52,974 nt of DNA from Hydrogenophaga sp. A37 (GTDB lineage Bacteria; Pseudomonadota; Gammaproteobacteria; Burkholderiales; Burkholderiaceae_C), in assembly GCF_002001205.1 (NCBI RefSeq), contig NZ_MUNZ01000056.1, positions 1 to 52,974 on the forward strand, written 5' to 3'. The notes below the pieces were generated by a model. The model ran no database searches, was not told where the DNA came from, and was given only the letters and a program-made list of their open reading frames with translations. The first letter of the stretch is position 1. Each line of letters opens with the position of its first letter. The translations under genes and the position numbers were made by a program. Positions 36,786 to 46,705 of the stretch are shown in pieces.

Positions 36786-39677
36786 TCATTGGCAGGCTTC
36801 GCAACCGGGGTCGTCGATCGCGCAAAACTTGATGTCGGTCGCGGGTTCAACAGCCATTGCAGCGGCCACCGGTGCGCTCATCGCCACCTCATTGCCGTGC
36901 ACCGAAACCGCGTTGAGTTGACCCGTGCGGCCTGTGGATTTTTCGGCCTGCGTGGCCGAGGTGGTGCGCAGGTAGTAGGTGGTCTTGAGGCCGCGCAACC
37001 AAGCGAGCTTGTAGGTGTCGTCGAGCTTCTTGCCCGAGGCGCCGGCCATGTAGATGTTCAGGCTCTGCGCCTGGTCGATCCACTTCTGACGGCGTGCTGC
37101 GGCTTCCACCAGCCACAGCGGTTCCACCTCGAACGCGGTGGCGTAGAGCGCTTTCACTTCTTGGGGCACGCGGTCGATGGAGCGCAGCGAGCCGTCGAAG
37201 TGTTTGAGGTCCATGACCATCACGTCGTCCCACAGGCCCAGGCGCTTCAGGTCTTTCACCAGATAGCCGTTGATGACGGTGAACTCGCCCGACAGGTTGG
37301 ACTTGACCGAGAGGTTGCCGAAGCAGGGTTCGATGGACGCGTCCACGCCGATGATGTTGGAGATGGTCGCGGTCGGTGCGATGGCCACGCAGTTGGAGTT
37401 GCGCATGCCGTCTTGCGCGATCTTCTGGCGCAGCGCGTCCCAGTCCAGGCTGCTGCTGCGGTCCACGTCCACATAACCACCGCGCTCACGCGCCAGCAGG
37501 TCGATGGTGTCGGGGGGCAGGATGCCCTGGTCCCACAGCGAGCCCTTGTAGCTGGCGTATCGGCCGCGCTCGCGGGCCAGTTCGGTGGAGGCCCAGTAGG
37601 CGTGGTAACACACCGCTTCCATCGAGCGGTCAGCGAACTCGACCGCGTCGTTGGAGGCGTAGGGGATGCGCAGCTCGTACAACGCGTCCTGGAAGCCCAT
37701 GATGCCGAGCCCGACCGGGCGGTGGCGCATGTTGGAGTCGCGAGCCTTCTTGACCGCGTAGTAGTTGATGTCGATCACGTTGTCGAGCATGCGCATCGCC
37801 GTCTTGATCGTCTTCTGCAGCTTCTGATGATCAACACCGCCGTCCTTCAGGTGCTTGAGCAGGTTGATCGAACCGAGGTTGCAGACCGCGGTTTCGGTGT
37901 CGCTGGTATTGAGCGTGATCTCGGTGCAGAGGTTGGAGCTGTGCACCACGCCGGCGTGTTGCTGCGGGCTGCGCACGTTGCAGGCGTCCTTGAAGGTGAT
38001 CCAGGGATGGCCGGTTTCAAACAGCATGGTGAGCATCTTGCGCCACAGATCCGACGCAGGCACCTTGCGGCTGGGCTTGATCTCGCCGCGTTCTGCCTTG
38101 GCTTCGTAAGCCACATAGGCCGTTTCGAAATCGGCACCGAACAGGTCGTGCAGGTCGGGCACGTTGTTGGGTGAGAACAGGGTCCAGTCGCCCTTTTCCA
38201 TCACGCGCTTCATGAAGAGGTCGGGAATCCAGTTCGCCGTGTTCATGTCGTGCGTGCGGCGGCGGTCATCGCCGGTGTTCTTGCGCAGCTCCAGGAACTC
38301 TTCGATGTCCAGGTGCCAGGTTTCCAGGTAGGTGCAGACCGCGCCCTTGCGCTTGCCACCCTGGTTCACCGCGACGGCGGTGTCGTTCACCACTTTCAGG
38401 AACGGCACCACACCTTGCGACTCGCCATTGGTGCCTTTGATGTGGGCGCCGAGCGCACGCACGCGGGTCCAGTCGTTGCCGAGGCCGCCGGCGAACTTGG
38501 AGAGCAGCGCGTTTTCCTTGATCGACTCGTAGATGCCGTCGAGATCGTCGGGCACGGTGGTCAGGTAGCAGCTGGAGAGCTGCGAGCGCAGCGTGCCCGC
38601 GTTGAACAGCGTGGGCGTGGACGACATGAAGTCGAACGAGGACAGCACCTCGTAGAACTCGATGGCGCGTGCCTCGCGGTCGATTTCATTCAGCGACAGA
38701 CCCATGGCCACGCGCATGAAGAAGGCCTGTGGCAGCTCGATGCGGCTCTTGCGCACGTGCAGAAAGTAGCGGTCGTACAGGGTCTGCAGGCCGAGGTAGT
38801 CGAACTGCAGGTCGCGCTCGGGCTTGAGTGCCGCGCCCAGACGGGCCAGGTCGAACTGCTGCAGCTTCTCGTCGAGCAGTTCGTTTTGCACGCCTTTCTT
38901 GATGAACTGTGGGAAGTAGTCGGCATAGCGCGCGCCCATCTCGGTGGACGGCACTTCTTCGCCGATCACTTCCTTGACGATGGTGTGCAGCAGCAGGCGT
39001 GCGGTGGCGTAGGTGTAGTCCGGGTCTTTTTCGATCAGCGTGCGCGCGGCCAGGATGGAGGCCTTGTAGACCTCTTCGATCGGCACGCCGTCGTACAGGT
39101 TGCGCTTGGTCTCGGCGACGATGGGGTCGGCCTTGACATCTTTGCCCAGGCCTTTGCAGGCGTCTTCGATCAGGTGCTGCAGGCGGTTCAGGTCGAGCGG
39201 CACGCGCTGGCCGCCGTCCATCACATGCAACAAGGCCTCGGCCGGCTTTTGCGCTTCGGCCTGGTGGGCGCGCTCTTGCGTGCGGCGCTCGCGGTACAGC
39301 ACGTAGGCGCGGGCCACTTCATGGTGACCGCTGCGCATCAGGCCGAGTTCGACATGGTCTTGCACGTCTTCAATGTGGAAGGTGCCGCCGCCGGGGCGCG
39401 AACGCACCAGGGCGCGAACCACGGTCTGGGTCAATGCGTCCACCGTTTCGCGCACGCTGGCCGACGCAGCACCCTGCGTGCCATGCACCGCCAGGAACGC
39501 CTTCATCAAGGCCACGGCAATTTTGCTGGGCTCGAAGGACACCACGGCGCCATTGCGGCGAATGATCTGGTAGTGGGCAAAGACCGAGGTCTGAGCTTCC
39601 GTCGATGCGGCGGACGTGCCTCCGTGCATCACGTGGGACGGGGTGTTGTGAGACGCGGTGGATGGATGGATCTGCAT
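36786..39677 (-). CDS. nrdA: Class Ia ribonucleotide reductase alpha subunit
   Basis: Catalytic subunit reducing ribonucleoside diphosphates. 963 residues, long because of an N-terminal ATP-cone domain (YQIIRRNGAVVSFEPSKIAVALMKAF, about residues 32-120), which senses ATP/dATP. Active-site elements include SSCYLTTVPDD, NLCTEITLNTSDTETAVCNLGSINL, and the C-terminal redox pair in DDPGCEACQ. The start is the ATG at 39677 with AGAGGA upstream. It is transcribed before nrdB. Upstream lies a good sigma-70 promoter overlapped by two NrdR-like palindromes, so repression by NrdR is predicted. Confidence 0.97.
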   Translation of the reverse strand: MQIHPSTASHNTPSHVMHGGTSAASTEAQTSVFAHYQIIRRNGAVVSFEPSKIAVALMKAFLAVHGTQGAASASVRETVDALTQTVVRALVRSRPGGGTFHIEDVQDHVELGLMRSGHHEVARAYVLYRERRTQERAHQAEAQKPAEALLHVMDGGQRVPLDLNRLQHLIEDACKGLGKDVKADPIVAETKRNLYDGVPIEEVYKASILAARTLIEKDPDYTYATARLLLHTIVKEVIGEEVPSTEMGARYADYFPQFIKKGVQNELLDEKLQQFDLARLGAALKPERDLQFDYLGLQTLYDRYFLHVRKSRIELPQAFFMRVAMGLSLNEIDREARAIEFYEVLSSFDFMSSTPTLFNAGTLRSQLSSCYLTTVPDDLDGIYESIKENALLSKFAGGLGNDWTRVRALGAHIKGTNGESQGVVPFLKVVNDTAVAVNQGGKRKGAVCTYLETWHLDIEEFLELRKNTGDDRRRTHDMNTANWIPDLFMKRVMEKGDWTLFSPNNVPDLHDLFGADFETAYVAYEAKAERGEIKPSRKVPASDLWRKMLTMLFETGHPWITFKDACNVRSPQQHAGVVHSSNLCTEITLNTSDTETAVCNLGSINLLKHLKDGGVDHQKLQKTIKTAMRMLDNVIDINYYAVKKARDSNMRHRPVGLGIMGFQDALYELRIPYASNDAVEFADRSMEAVCYHAYWASTELARERGRYASYKGSLWDQGILPPDTIDLLARERGGYVDVDRSSSLDWDALRQKIAQDGMRNSNCVAIAPTATISNIIGVDASIEPCFGNLSVKSNLSGEFTVINGYLVKDLKRLGLWDDVMVMDLKHFDGSLRSIDRVPQEVKALYATAFEVEPLWLVEAAARRQKWIDQAQSLNIYMAGASGKKLDDTYKLAWLRGLKTTYYLRTTSATQAEKSTGRTGQLNAVSVHGNEVAMSAPVAAAMAVEPATDIKFCAIDDPGCEACQ

Positions 39678-39831
39678 GGTTCCTCTTTCTTTCGTTTGTT
39701 TTGCGTCGCGGGCCTTTGAGTGCCAAGCCGGGGAGCTGGGGTAGGGCGCATCGGTCGGTGCAGTCGGTGCTTTGGGCTGGGCGGTGTGCTCTCAAGGCCG
39801 CTTTTGACTGGGTGACCGTTTGGCGCAGCGC

Positions 39832-39879
39832 ACACTATATCTGGTGTGTGGCCCCTCTTCAAGCCACTACCGGTAGTGG
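39832..39879 (-). promoter_or_regulatory. nrdA promoter with two NrdR-like boxes
   Basis: On the minus strand TTGAAG (39857-39862), a 17-base spacer, and TATAGT (39834-39839) form a strong sigma-70 promoter. One palindrome, ACACTATATCTGGTGT (39832-39847), covers the -10; the other, CCACTACCGGTAGTGG (39864-39879), sits just beyond the -35. Their centres are 32 bp apart, about three helical turns, which is the known arrangement of NrdR boxes. Confidence 0.75.
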
Positions 39880-39901
39880 TTGTAGAAAAAAGAGGCTGCA
39901 T

Positions 39902-39919
39902 CGAAACGGTGCCGTTTCG
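39902..39919 (-). promoter_or_regulatory. Perfect 8-bp inverted repeat upstream of the nrd promoter
   Basis: CGAAACGG-TG-CCGTTTCG, 40 bases beyond the -35 of nrdA. It is operator-like, and its binding protein is unknown. The rest of the 428-base gap to ampD (39920-40105) shows no convincing gene or signal. Confidence 0.4.
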
Positions 39920-40105
39920 TTAGGTAAAACCGGCGGCGTCGTTCATGCGAAAGGTGACTTCGGGTGGCGCAGCGCGGAGCAGCGGTGGTGTTGATTCCAG
40001 ACTGCTGGTGCCAACAACGGCGCATGTTGCCGCTGGATTTGCCGTCGAAAACCGCGCCGATGCTGGCGCGGCCAGGTGGTGGCGCTCGATGACTTCAGGG
40101 CGGGG

Positions 40106-40726
40106 TCACCCCCGAAGCTGAAAAGCTCCGATCACGCACTCGGGAAAACACCCATGTGCCCAACCGAGATCCTGCTGGAGCCGAGCCCAGTCGAAGCCGG
40201 GACCAGGATCTAGTTTGCGACCCGGTGCGATGTGCTCATGGCCGGCGATGTGGGCGATGGCGTGGCGTTCTTGCACACGCCGGCACAGCTGGGCCAGCGT
40301 GGCGTACTGTGCGGGCTCGAAGGTCTGGCCTTCCAGGCCTTCCAGTTCAATGCCAATGGAGTCGTCGTTGCATTGCGAACGACCGCGCCAGCACGACACA
40401 CCGGCGTGCCAGGCTCGGTCGTCGGTGCTGACGAACTGCAGCAGCGTTCCATCGCGGCGCACAAAAAAATGCGACGAGACCTCCATGCCACGGATCTGTT
40501 CGAAGTACGGGTGGGCCGACCAGTCCAGCTGGTTGGTGAACAGCTGCTCCACTTCCGGGCCGCCGTATTCGCCAGGGGGCAGGCTGATCGAATGCAGCAC
40601 GATCAGGTCGATCACGGCCGCGTCCGGGCGAGGTCCGTGGTTCGGCGAGGGCACCCTGCGAGCCTCCATGAGCCAGCCGCCGTCCCAGGCCAGTCCACCC
40701 TCTCTGGTGTCAGGCGTTGTCGTCAT
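40106..40726 (-). CDS. ampD: 1,6-anhydro-N-acetylmuramyl-L-alanine amidase AmpD
   Basis: Cytoplasmic zinc amidase of murein recycling, cleaving anhydroMurNAc from peptides and so lowering beta-lactamase-inducing signals. 206 residues; the core starts about residue 35 ([17 protein letters not shown]). Seen are [37 protein letters not shown], and [21 protein letters not shown] with the metal and catalytic residues. The N-terminus overlaps the 3' end of pilR by 17 bases; a Met at residue 20 ([10 protein letters not shown]) is an alternative start. With mpl it gives two recycling enzymes in this window. Confidence 0.93.
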   Translation of the reverse strand: MTTTPDTREGGLAWDGGWLMEARRVPSPNHGPRPDAAVIDLIVLHSISLPPGEYGGPEVEQLFTNQLDWSAHPYFEQIRGMEVSSHFFVRRDGTLLQFVSTDDRAWHAGVSCWRGRSQCNDDSIGIELEGLEGQTFEPAQYATLAQLCRRVQERHAIAHIAGHEHIAPGRKLDPGPGFDWARLQQDLGWAHGCFPECVIGAFQLRG

Positions 40727-42191
40727 CGTCAGACGGCATGGTGATGCCCAGCCGTTGGATGCGGTAGCGCATCTGGCGCAGGTTCAAACCCAGGCGCGTC
40801 GCTGCGGCCGTGCGGTTGAAGTCACATTCCTTGAGCGCCTTGAGCAGCACCTGCCGTTCCTGCTCGTCGAGAAAGACCTGAAGATCGGCGGGGATGCCCG
40901 AGCCTGTGGCGTCCGTCGAGGTGGGGTTGGTGGCGGGCGCAAGCCCTTTGGGCTCGGCCCGGTGCTGACCTTCGCCCTCGCCGGGATCGGCGAAGTCATG
41001 CGCTTGCAGCGTGGTGCCGGTGCTGAGCGCCATGGCGCGCTGCAACAGGTTTTCCAGCTCACGAACATTGCCGGCCAGCTCGCGCGACTGGAGCCAGACC
41101 TCAGCGTCGGCCGACAGGGTGGGTGTCGCATCACCGGACTCGCTGCAGATGCGTTGCAGCAGTGCCTGCACCAGCTCGGGCATGTCCTCCCGGCGCTCGC
41201 GCAAGGCCGGTGTGCGCAGCCCGATCACGTTGAGGCGGTAGAACAGGTCTTGACGGAATTCACCGCTCTTGACCAGCGCCGCCACGTCGCGATGGGTGGC
41301 GCTCACCAGCCGCACATCCACGCTTTCTTCCTGCACGCCGCCCAAAGGGCGCACGCGCCGCTCCTGGATCACGCGCAGCAGCTTGGCCTGCATGCCCAGC
41401 GGCAGGTCACCGATCTCGTCCAGAAACAGGGTGCCGCCCTTGGCTGCCTGGAAATAGCCTTCGCGGTCTTGGGTGGCGCCGGTGTAAGCCCCTTTGCGGG
41501 CACCAAAAAACTCGGCCTCAATCAGGTTGTCGGGAATGGCGCCGCAGTTGACCGCGACAAACGGCCCAGCCGCGCGGTGGCTGCACTCGTGCACCGCACG
41601 CGCCACCAACTCTTTGCCGGTGCCCGACTCCCCGAGGATCAGCACCGGGGCCATGCTGGTGGACACTTTCTCGATGCGGCTGCGGATCTGAACCATGCTG
41701 GGCGAGGTGCCCACGATGCGTTCGAGGGCTTTCACGCCGCCCGGAGGCGGCGGCGCACTGCGGGCCAGCCCATCGTTCGACAGCGCGCGTGGCAGTGTGG
41801 CGGCCGGAGGATGGCGCTGGCCCTGGATCGCCGCACTGACGGCTGTGCGCAACTGCTTGAGGTCCACCGGTTTGGTGAGGTAGTCGAAAGCACCGGCCTT
41901 GAGCGCTTCGACCGCGTTCTCTGCCGAACCGTACGCGGTGATCACGATGGACTTCTCGCTGCGCTGCTGGGTGGCCAACTCGCGCAGCAACTCCAGGCCC
42001 AGGCCATCGGGCAAACGCATGTCGGTGATCAACACATCGAAGCGGCGCTGGGCGAGCCACTCGCGGGCTTGGGTCAGGTCGGGTGCTGAGATCACCTCAT
42101 GGCCTTCGCGAAGCAGGGTGAGCTCGTAGAGGGTTCGGAGGTCAGGTTCGTCGTCGACGACCAGCACACACGCATTGGGGGAGACGGACAT
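40710..42191 (-). CDS. pilR: Sigma-54-dependent response regulator PilR
   Basis: Activator of type IV pilin genes in the PilS-PilR system. 493 residues: receiver domain with phospho-acceptor Asp57 ([10 protein letters not shown]), AAA+ domain with Walker A GESGTGKE, sigma-54 contact loop GAYTGA, and Walker [12 protein letters not shown], then a Fis-type helix-turn-helix ([29 protein letters not shown]). It lies 10 bases after pilS. No pilA is in the window, so its target lies elsewhere. Identification as PilR rests on the partner kinase and the C-terminal sequence. Confidence 0.92.
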   Translation of the reverse strand: MSVSPNACVLVVDDEPDLRTLYELTLLREGHEVISAPDLTQAREWLAQRRFDVLITDMRLPDGLGLELLRELATQQRSEKSIVITAYGSAENAVEALKAGAFDYLTKPVDLKQLRTAVSAAIQGQRHPPAATLPRALSNDGLARSAPPPPGGVKALERIVGTSPSMVQIRSRIEKVSTSMAPVLILGESGTGKELVARAVHECSHRAAGPFVAVNCGAIPDNLIEAEFFGARKGAYTGATQDREGYFQAAKGGTLFLDEIGDLPLGMQAKLLRVIQERRVRPLGGVQEESVDVRLVSATHRDVAALVKSGEFRQDLFYRLNVIGLRTPALRERREDMPELVQALLQRICSESGDATPTLSADAEVWLQSRELAGNVRELENLLQRAMALSTGTTLQAHDFADPGEGEGQHRAEPKGLAPATNPTSTDATGSGIPADLQVFLDEQERQVLLKALKECDFNRTAAATRLGLNLRQMRYRIQRLGITMPSDDDDNA

Positions 42192-42201
42192 GGGGGACGC
42201 T

Positions 42202-43998
42202 TCAGAGCGTGGAGAGTGAAGGGGGTTCAGACTGCGACAAACCGGGTCGCGTGTAGGCCACCGAATCGCTGGGCGGATAGCTCAGGCTCTGCTGGACCGG
42301 GGCACGGGGCGTCCCTTTGATGATCGGCGCGAGCACATAGAACTCGTTGCCTTCCAGTTGGTCGAGGCGGCTGCGCTGGTAGGCGATCTGCGCGCCGTAG
42401 CGTTCGCACAGCTCCCGGCAGATGTACAAGCCCAGACCGCTGGAGCGGCTCTCGGAAGAAAAGAACGGTTCGAACAAATGCCGCAGCACGCTGGCCTCCA
42501 GCGGCACACCGTCGCTCCAGACCGAGATGCGCACCCGGTCGTTGCCATGGGGTTGCGAGATCACCCGGATCGACGACGGGCGGCCACTGGCGTGACGCAA
42601 GGCGTTGTCCAGCAGGTTGATCAGCAGGCGGCGCAGGTGCTCGGGGTCAAAGCCGATGTGGGCGCCCGGCGCATGGGGGTGGACGCCCAGCACGCCCTGG
42701 GCCTTGTTCTGTTTGTTCCACTCGTGGGTGATCTGGCGCAGGGTCTGGTCGACCGGCAGCACGATCACGGAGTCGCCCTGACTGGGTTGCGCCCTGGCGA
42801 CGTTGAGGATGTCGTCGACGATGCGCGCGAGCCGCTGCGCGTTCTGCTCGATCATGCGGGTCAGGCGCTTCTGCCCGGGTTCCGACACCTCTTCGTCCAG
42901 CAGCGCATTGGCCTGGGTGATGGCCGAGAGCGGGTTGCGGATCTCGTGGGCCACCGCCGCGGACATGCGGCCCATGGACGCGAGTTTCTCGGTGCGAACC
43001 TTCGCTTCCACCTCGCGCAGGTCTTCCAGAAACAGCACACACAACTCTGCCTGACGGCCACTCTGTGAGCTGGTCAGGCGGGTGCGGGCGAAGAAGCGGT
43101 GGGTGGTGAGCTCGTCGAGGTCGATCCGCACCTCCGACTCGAGCCCGTCGCTGTGCATGAAGGTCTTGTCCACGAGGCGGGCGATGCCACTCCAGCCCGG
43201 GCGGGCCGACAGCAACAGCTTGGCGGCATGTGGATAGTTGTCGCCCATCAGCATGTTCTGGGCCGCCGGGTTGGCGTTGCGCACCACGCCATGGCGGTCC
43301 ACCACCAGCACACCTTCACTCAGGCTTTCGATGATCAGTTCATTGACCTGTGCCTGGGTGCGCGCGGCCGCCTGGCTGGTCTGTGCCAGCACCTCTTCCC
43401 GCGCCAGGCGCTGCGCCAGCTGGTTGGCCAGGAAGGCGATCAGGAAAAAACCGGTGCCTGTCAAACCTGCCTGCAGCAGGCTGGCGGTGGACACGGTGCT
43501 GAGCAAGGGTGCACTCAGCGCCGCGTCGCCCAACAGGTACAGGGTGACCCCGGCCGCGGTGGCCAGGGCCAGTGTCACCGACCCCAGGATGGAGGCCAGC
43601 AGCACCGGCAACGCAAACAGGGGTGTGTAGTTGATGCCGCTTTGCTGAAAATACTGGAGGACGGCGAAGACCACCAGGTCAACGCCGATCGACATCAGCC
43701 ACTGGACCTTGAACGGTTTGCCTGGCTCAATCGGCCGGGTCCAGAACAGCACCGCGAGCGCCATGCTGAGGTGCAGCGCGCTGACCAGCACCAGCCATTT
43801 GGGGCCACCGCTCTGGGTGAGCAGCACAAACACCTGCAAGGCCAGCAACACCAGCGCGATGAGCACCCTTGCGCGCATGAACGCGCGCCAGAGCCGAACG
43901 TAAGCCCGCACCCGATGCGCCTGACCCTGGCTGCCGGACCCAGCCTCCAGGGTGGAAAACCAGGACGGGGCGAACTGGGAGGAAGGTCCTCGCGCCAT
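42202..43998 (-). CDS. pilS: Sensor histidine kinase PilS
   Basis: 598 residues. The N-terminal third holds about six membrane helices (residues 40-200), as in PilS, which senses pilin in the membrane. A PAS-like domain follows ([32 protein letters not shown]), then the phospho-acceptor helix [24 protein letters not shown] and the ATPase domain with [15 protein letters not shown] and [18 protein letters not shown]. It is directly upstream of pilR. Relative to the well-known PilS the C-terminal extension (about 50 residues, Pro/Ser-rich) is unusual. Confidence 0.92.
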   Translation of the reverse strand: MARGPSSQFAPSWFSTLEAGSGSQGQAHRVRAYVRLWRAFMRARVLIALVLLALQVFVLLTQSGGPKWLVLVSALHLSMALAVLFWTRPIEPGKPFKVQWLMSIGVDLVVFAVLQYFQQSGINYTPLFALPVLLASILGSVTLALATAAGVTLYLLGDAALSAPLLSTVSTASLLQAGLTGTGFFLIAFLANQLAQRLAREEVLAQTSQAAARTQAQVNELIIESLSEGVLVVDRHGVVRNANPAAQNMLMGDNYPHAAKLLLSARPGWSGIARLVDKTFMHSDGLESEVRIDLDELTTHRFFARTRLTSSQSGRQAELCVLFLEDLREVEAKVRTEKLASMGRMSAAVAHEIRNPLSAITQANALLDEEVSEPGQKRLTRMIEQNAQRLARIVDDILNVARAQPSQGDSVIVLPVDQTLRQITHEWNKQNKAQGVLGVHPHAPGAHIGFDPEHLRRLLINLLDNALRHASGRPSSIRVISQPHGNDRVRISVWSDGVPLEASVLRHLFEPFFSSESRSSGLGLYICRELCERYGAQIAYQRSRLDQLEGNEFYVLAPIIKGTPRAPVQQSLSYPPSDSVAYTRPGLSQSEPPSLSTL

Positions 43999-44025
43999 GT
44001 CAGCGCCCGGATCGCGAGTCGGTGC

Positions 44026-44259
44026 TCACGGCGATGGCCCTTCGTTCTGCCGGCGATGTTCCTGGCAGCAATAGACGCCCTGTTGACCCTTGATCACCTC
44101 GACCTCGGGCAAATGGGTGCCGCAGTGGTCGCAGGCCACCATGGCCACCGGCTTGCCCGGCGCGCGAGCGGGCGGAGCGCCGGGGCGTTCGTTCAGGCGG
44201 TTGTTGCGCCAGATCCAGAAAGCCACCAGCACCACCCCCAGAACCAGAAGGAATTTCAT
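44026..44259 (-). CDS. Small membrane-anchored zinc-ribbon protein (PP0621-like)
   Basis: 77 residues. An N-terminal hydrophobic segment (KFLLVLGVVLVAFWIW) is followed by a basic Pro-rich stretch and a C-terminal CxxC...CC pattern (ACDHCGTHLP ... GVYCCQEHR) that probably binds zinc. It matches the PP0621 group of short proteins found upstream of pilS in Burkholderiales. Function unknown. It lies 4 bases after the CcsA-like gene, so the two are co-transcribed. Confidence 0.75.
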   Translation of the reverse strand: MKFLLVLGVVLVAFWIWRNNRLNERPGAPPARAPGKPVAMVACDHCGTHLPEVEVIKGQQGVYCCQEHRRQNEGPSP

Positions 44260-44263
44260 GGGG

Positions 44264-45064
44264 TCAGGCGCGCTGGAGGACGACTTCGAGCACGAATCGC
44301 GAGCCGGCGTAGCCCAGCAGCAGAAAGCCCGCCCCCAGGTAGAGGGTGCGCACCGCTACCCGGCCGCGCCAGCCCAGGCGCCAGCGGCCCCAGAGCAGCA
44401 CGCCCATGATGAGCCAGGCCAGCACGGAGAACACGGTCTTGTGGTTCCATACCCAGCGTTCGTTGATGAGCTCGGAGAACCAGCCGCCGACCAGCAGTGT
44501 CGCGCTCAGCAGCACAAAGCCCGCCGCCACGAAACGGAACGTGAGGCGTTCCAGGGTGAGCAGGGGCATCGAGGTTTCCGAAGTGGCGCCTTGTCGCATG
44601 GCCTTTTCCGCTCGCTGCATGAGCCAGGCGTGCACCACGGCCGCAGCGATCAGGCCGTAGGAGGCAATGCCCAAGGCCCAGTGCAGCGGCATCCAGTTGG
44701 ACGGCAAAGCGTGGTACTCGGCCCCGGGGAAGAACAGGGCCAGCAGTATCGCCAGTGTGCCCAGCACCGCCAGCGTCCAGCGGGCCTTGAGCTGCGGGTA
44801 CATCCGGCTCTCGATGAGGTACACGGAGAGCACCAGCCAGGCGGTGACCGAGAGCGCCGGAGCAAAGCCGAAACGGGCTGGCGTGTCCAGCAGCGCCATG
44901 GCCAACACGACCAGGTGCAGCAGCCAGGCCGAGGCCAGCACACCACGCGTCTGGGCGGGTGTCATGCGCGGGTGGGCCCAGGCCAGGAAGGCATACGACA
45001 GCGCCGCCACCGCCGACAGCAGCGCTGCGGGCGGGTTGGTCGTGAGGGCGGGCATCAGGTTCAT
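44264..45064 (-). CDS. CcsA/YpjD-like cytochrome c assembly family membrane protein
   Basis: 266 residues with about eight membrane helices. The family resembles the haem-handling CcsA/ResC proteins; visible are the helix with SNWMPLHWALGIASYGLIAAAVVHAWLM and the late WVWNHKTVFSVLAWLIMGVLLWGR region with conserved His. It is divergent from ffh, as in many proteobacteria where this gene (ypjD or corE) neighbours ffh. Whether it works on cytochrome c or on metal uptake is not decided by the sequence. Confidence 0.85.
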   Translation of the reverse strand: MNLMPALTTNPPAALLSAVAALSYAFLAWAHPRMTPAQTRGVLASAWLLHLVVLAMALLDTPARFGFAPALSVTAWLVLSVYLIESRMYPQLKARWTLAVLGTLAILLALFFPGAEYHALPSNWMPLHWALGIASYGLIAAAVVHAWLMQRAEKAMRQGATSETSMPLLTLERLTFRFVAAGFVLLSATLLVGGWFSELINERWVWNHKTVFSVLAWLIMGVLLWGRWRLGWRGRVAVRTLYLGAGFLLLGYAGSRFVLEVVLQRA

Positions 45065-45222
45065 GGCGTCGGTGTGAAAACCGGTGTCGGGCGCAGGGCG
45101 CGGCTAAAATCGTCAGCAGAGTTTAAAGCGTCTTGGCCGTGCGAACCGCTGGCGTTCCGCCACGCGACCAGGACCCCGGCCAGTCCGCTGCCGCCACCAC
45201 CCACCCGACCCGAGCGCACCCC

Positions 45223-46581
45223 ATGGCATCAGCCCTTTCCGACCGTCTCTCACGCATCGTCAAGGAAATGCGCGGCCAGGCCCGCATCACCGAGGCCAAC
45301 GTCACCGACATGCTGCGCGAGGTGCGCATGGCCTTGCTGGAGGCCGACGTGGCGCTGCCCGTGGTGCGCGATTTCATCGCCCGGGTGAAAGAGAAAGCGC
45401 TGGGCCAGGAAGTGGTGGGTTCGCTCACACCGGGCCAGGTGCTGGTCAGTGTGGTCAACCGCGAACTCGCCGCCACCATGGGCCACGGCGTGGCCGACAT
45501 CAACCTCGCGGCGCAACCGCCGGCGGTGATCCTGATGGCGGGTCTGCAGGGTGCGGGCAAGACGACCACCACCGCCAAGCTGGCCAAGCACCTGATCGAA
45601 AAACGCAAGAAGAAGGTGCTCACGGTGTCGGGCGACGTCTACCGCCCGGCCGCCATCGAACAGCTCAAGACCGTGACCGCGCAGGCCGGGGCTGAATGGT
45701 TCCCGAGCACGCCCGACCAGAAGCCGGTGGACATCGCGCGCGCGGCCATCGACTACGCCCGCAAGCACTACTTTGATGTGCTGCTGGTGGACACGGCCGG
45801 TCGCCTCGCCATCGACGAGGCGCTGATGCGCGAGATCCAGGAACTGCACGCGGTGCTGAACCCGGTGGAGACGCTCTTCGTGGTGGACGCCATGCAGGGC
45901 CAGGACGCGATCAACACCGCCAAGGCCTTCAGCGCAGCGCTGCCGCTGACCGGCATCATCCTCACCAAACTCGACGGCGACTCGCGCGGTGGCGCGGCGC
46001 TGTCCGTGCGTCAGGTTACTGGCGCGCCGATCAAGTTCGCCGGCACGTCGGAGAAGATCGATGGCCTGGAGGTGTTCGACGCCGAGCGCCACGCCGGCCG
46101 CATCCTCGGCATGGGCGACATCCTGGCGCTGGTCGAGCAGGTCACTGCCGGGGTCGACATGGCGGCGGCGGAGAAGCTTGCGGCCAAGGTCAAGAGCGGT
46201 GGCGACTTTGATCTGAACGACTTCCTTGACCAGATCCGACAGATGAAACAGATGGGTGGCCTCTCCAGCCTGATGGACAAGCTGCCCGGCAACATGGCCG
46301 CCAAGGCCACCGAGGCCGACCTCACTCGAGCCGAAAAAGACATCAAGCGCAAGGAAGGCATCATCTGCAGCATGACGCTGCGGGAGCGCACCAAGCCCGA
46401 GATCATCAAGGCCACGCGCAAGCGCCGCATCGCCGCCGGTGCGGGCGTGCACGTGCAGGAAGTCAACCGCCTGCTCAAGGAGTTTGAGCAGATGCAGGGC
46501 ATGATGAAAAAGATGAAGGGTGGCGGCCTGATGAAGATGATGAAGCGCATGGGTGGCATGAAGGGCATGCCCAGGATGTGA
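45223..46581 (+). CDS. ffh: Signal recognition particle protein Ffh
   Basis: SRP54 GTPase that delivers nascent membrane proteins to FtsY. 452 residues from ATG 45223 (MASALSDRLSRIVKEMRGQARI). The N domain is followed by the G domain with GLQGAGKTTTTAKLAKHL, DVYRPAAIEQLK, DTAGRLAIDEALM, and TKLDGDSRGGAALS. The M domain is Met-rich and ends MKGGGLMKMMKRMGGMKGMPRM-like, binding signal peptides and 4.5S RNA. A family-1 hairpin repeat begins two bases after the stop. A TAAAAT at 45105-45110 may be its -10 box. Confidence 0.97.
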   Translation: MASALSDRLSRIVKEMRGQARITEANVTDMLREVRMALLEADVALPVVRDFIARVKEKALGQEVVGSLTPGQVLVSVVNRELAATMGHGVADINLAAQPPAVILMAGLQGAGKTTTTAKLAKHLIEKRKKKVLTVSGDVYRPAAIEQLKTVTAQAGAEWFPSTPDQKPVDIARAAIDYARKHYFDVLLVDTAGRLAIDEALMREIQELHAVLNPVETLFVVDAMQGQDAINTAKAFSAALPLTGIILTKLDGDSRGGAALSVRQVTGAPIKFAGTSEKIDGLEVFDAERHAGRILGMGDILALVEQVTAGVDMAAAEKLAAKVKSGGDFDLNDFLDQIRQMKQMGGLSSLMDKLPGNMAAKATEADLTRAEKDIKRKEGIICSMTLRERTKPEIIKATRKRRIAAGAGVHVQEVNRLLKEFEQMQGMMKKMKGGGLMKMMKRMGGMKGMPRM

Positions 46582-46583
46582 CT

Positions 46584-46662
46584 CCCCCTGCGCCGCCTGC
46601 GGCGTCACCCCCCGAGGGGGAGGCACTGGCCGTCCGGCGAAGCCGGCCCGTCGGTGCCCTGG
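46584..46662 (+). repeat. Family-1 hairpin repeat, copy 4 (after ffh)
   Basis: Starts CCCCCTGCGCCGCCTGCGGC two bases after the ffh stop, followed by a CCCCCC/GGGGGG pairing and CCGGC-gaa-GCCGG inside GGCAC...GGTGCC. It aligns end to end with the copy after ftsA. No T-run follows. Confidence 0.85.
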
Positions 46663-46705
46663 ACGCTGGCGCCGTGTTGTTGTGTTGAGCAGGCGTCACT
46701 GACCG

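Noticed and set aside
38250..39719. 489-residue plus-strand frame opposite nrdA
   Set aside because: Antisense shadow; nrdA motifs on the minus strand are unambiguous.
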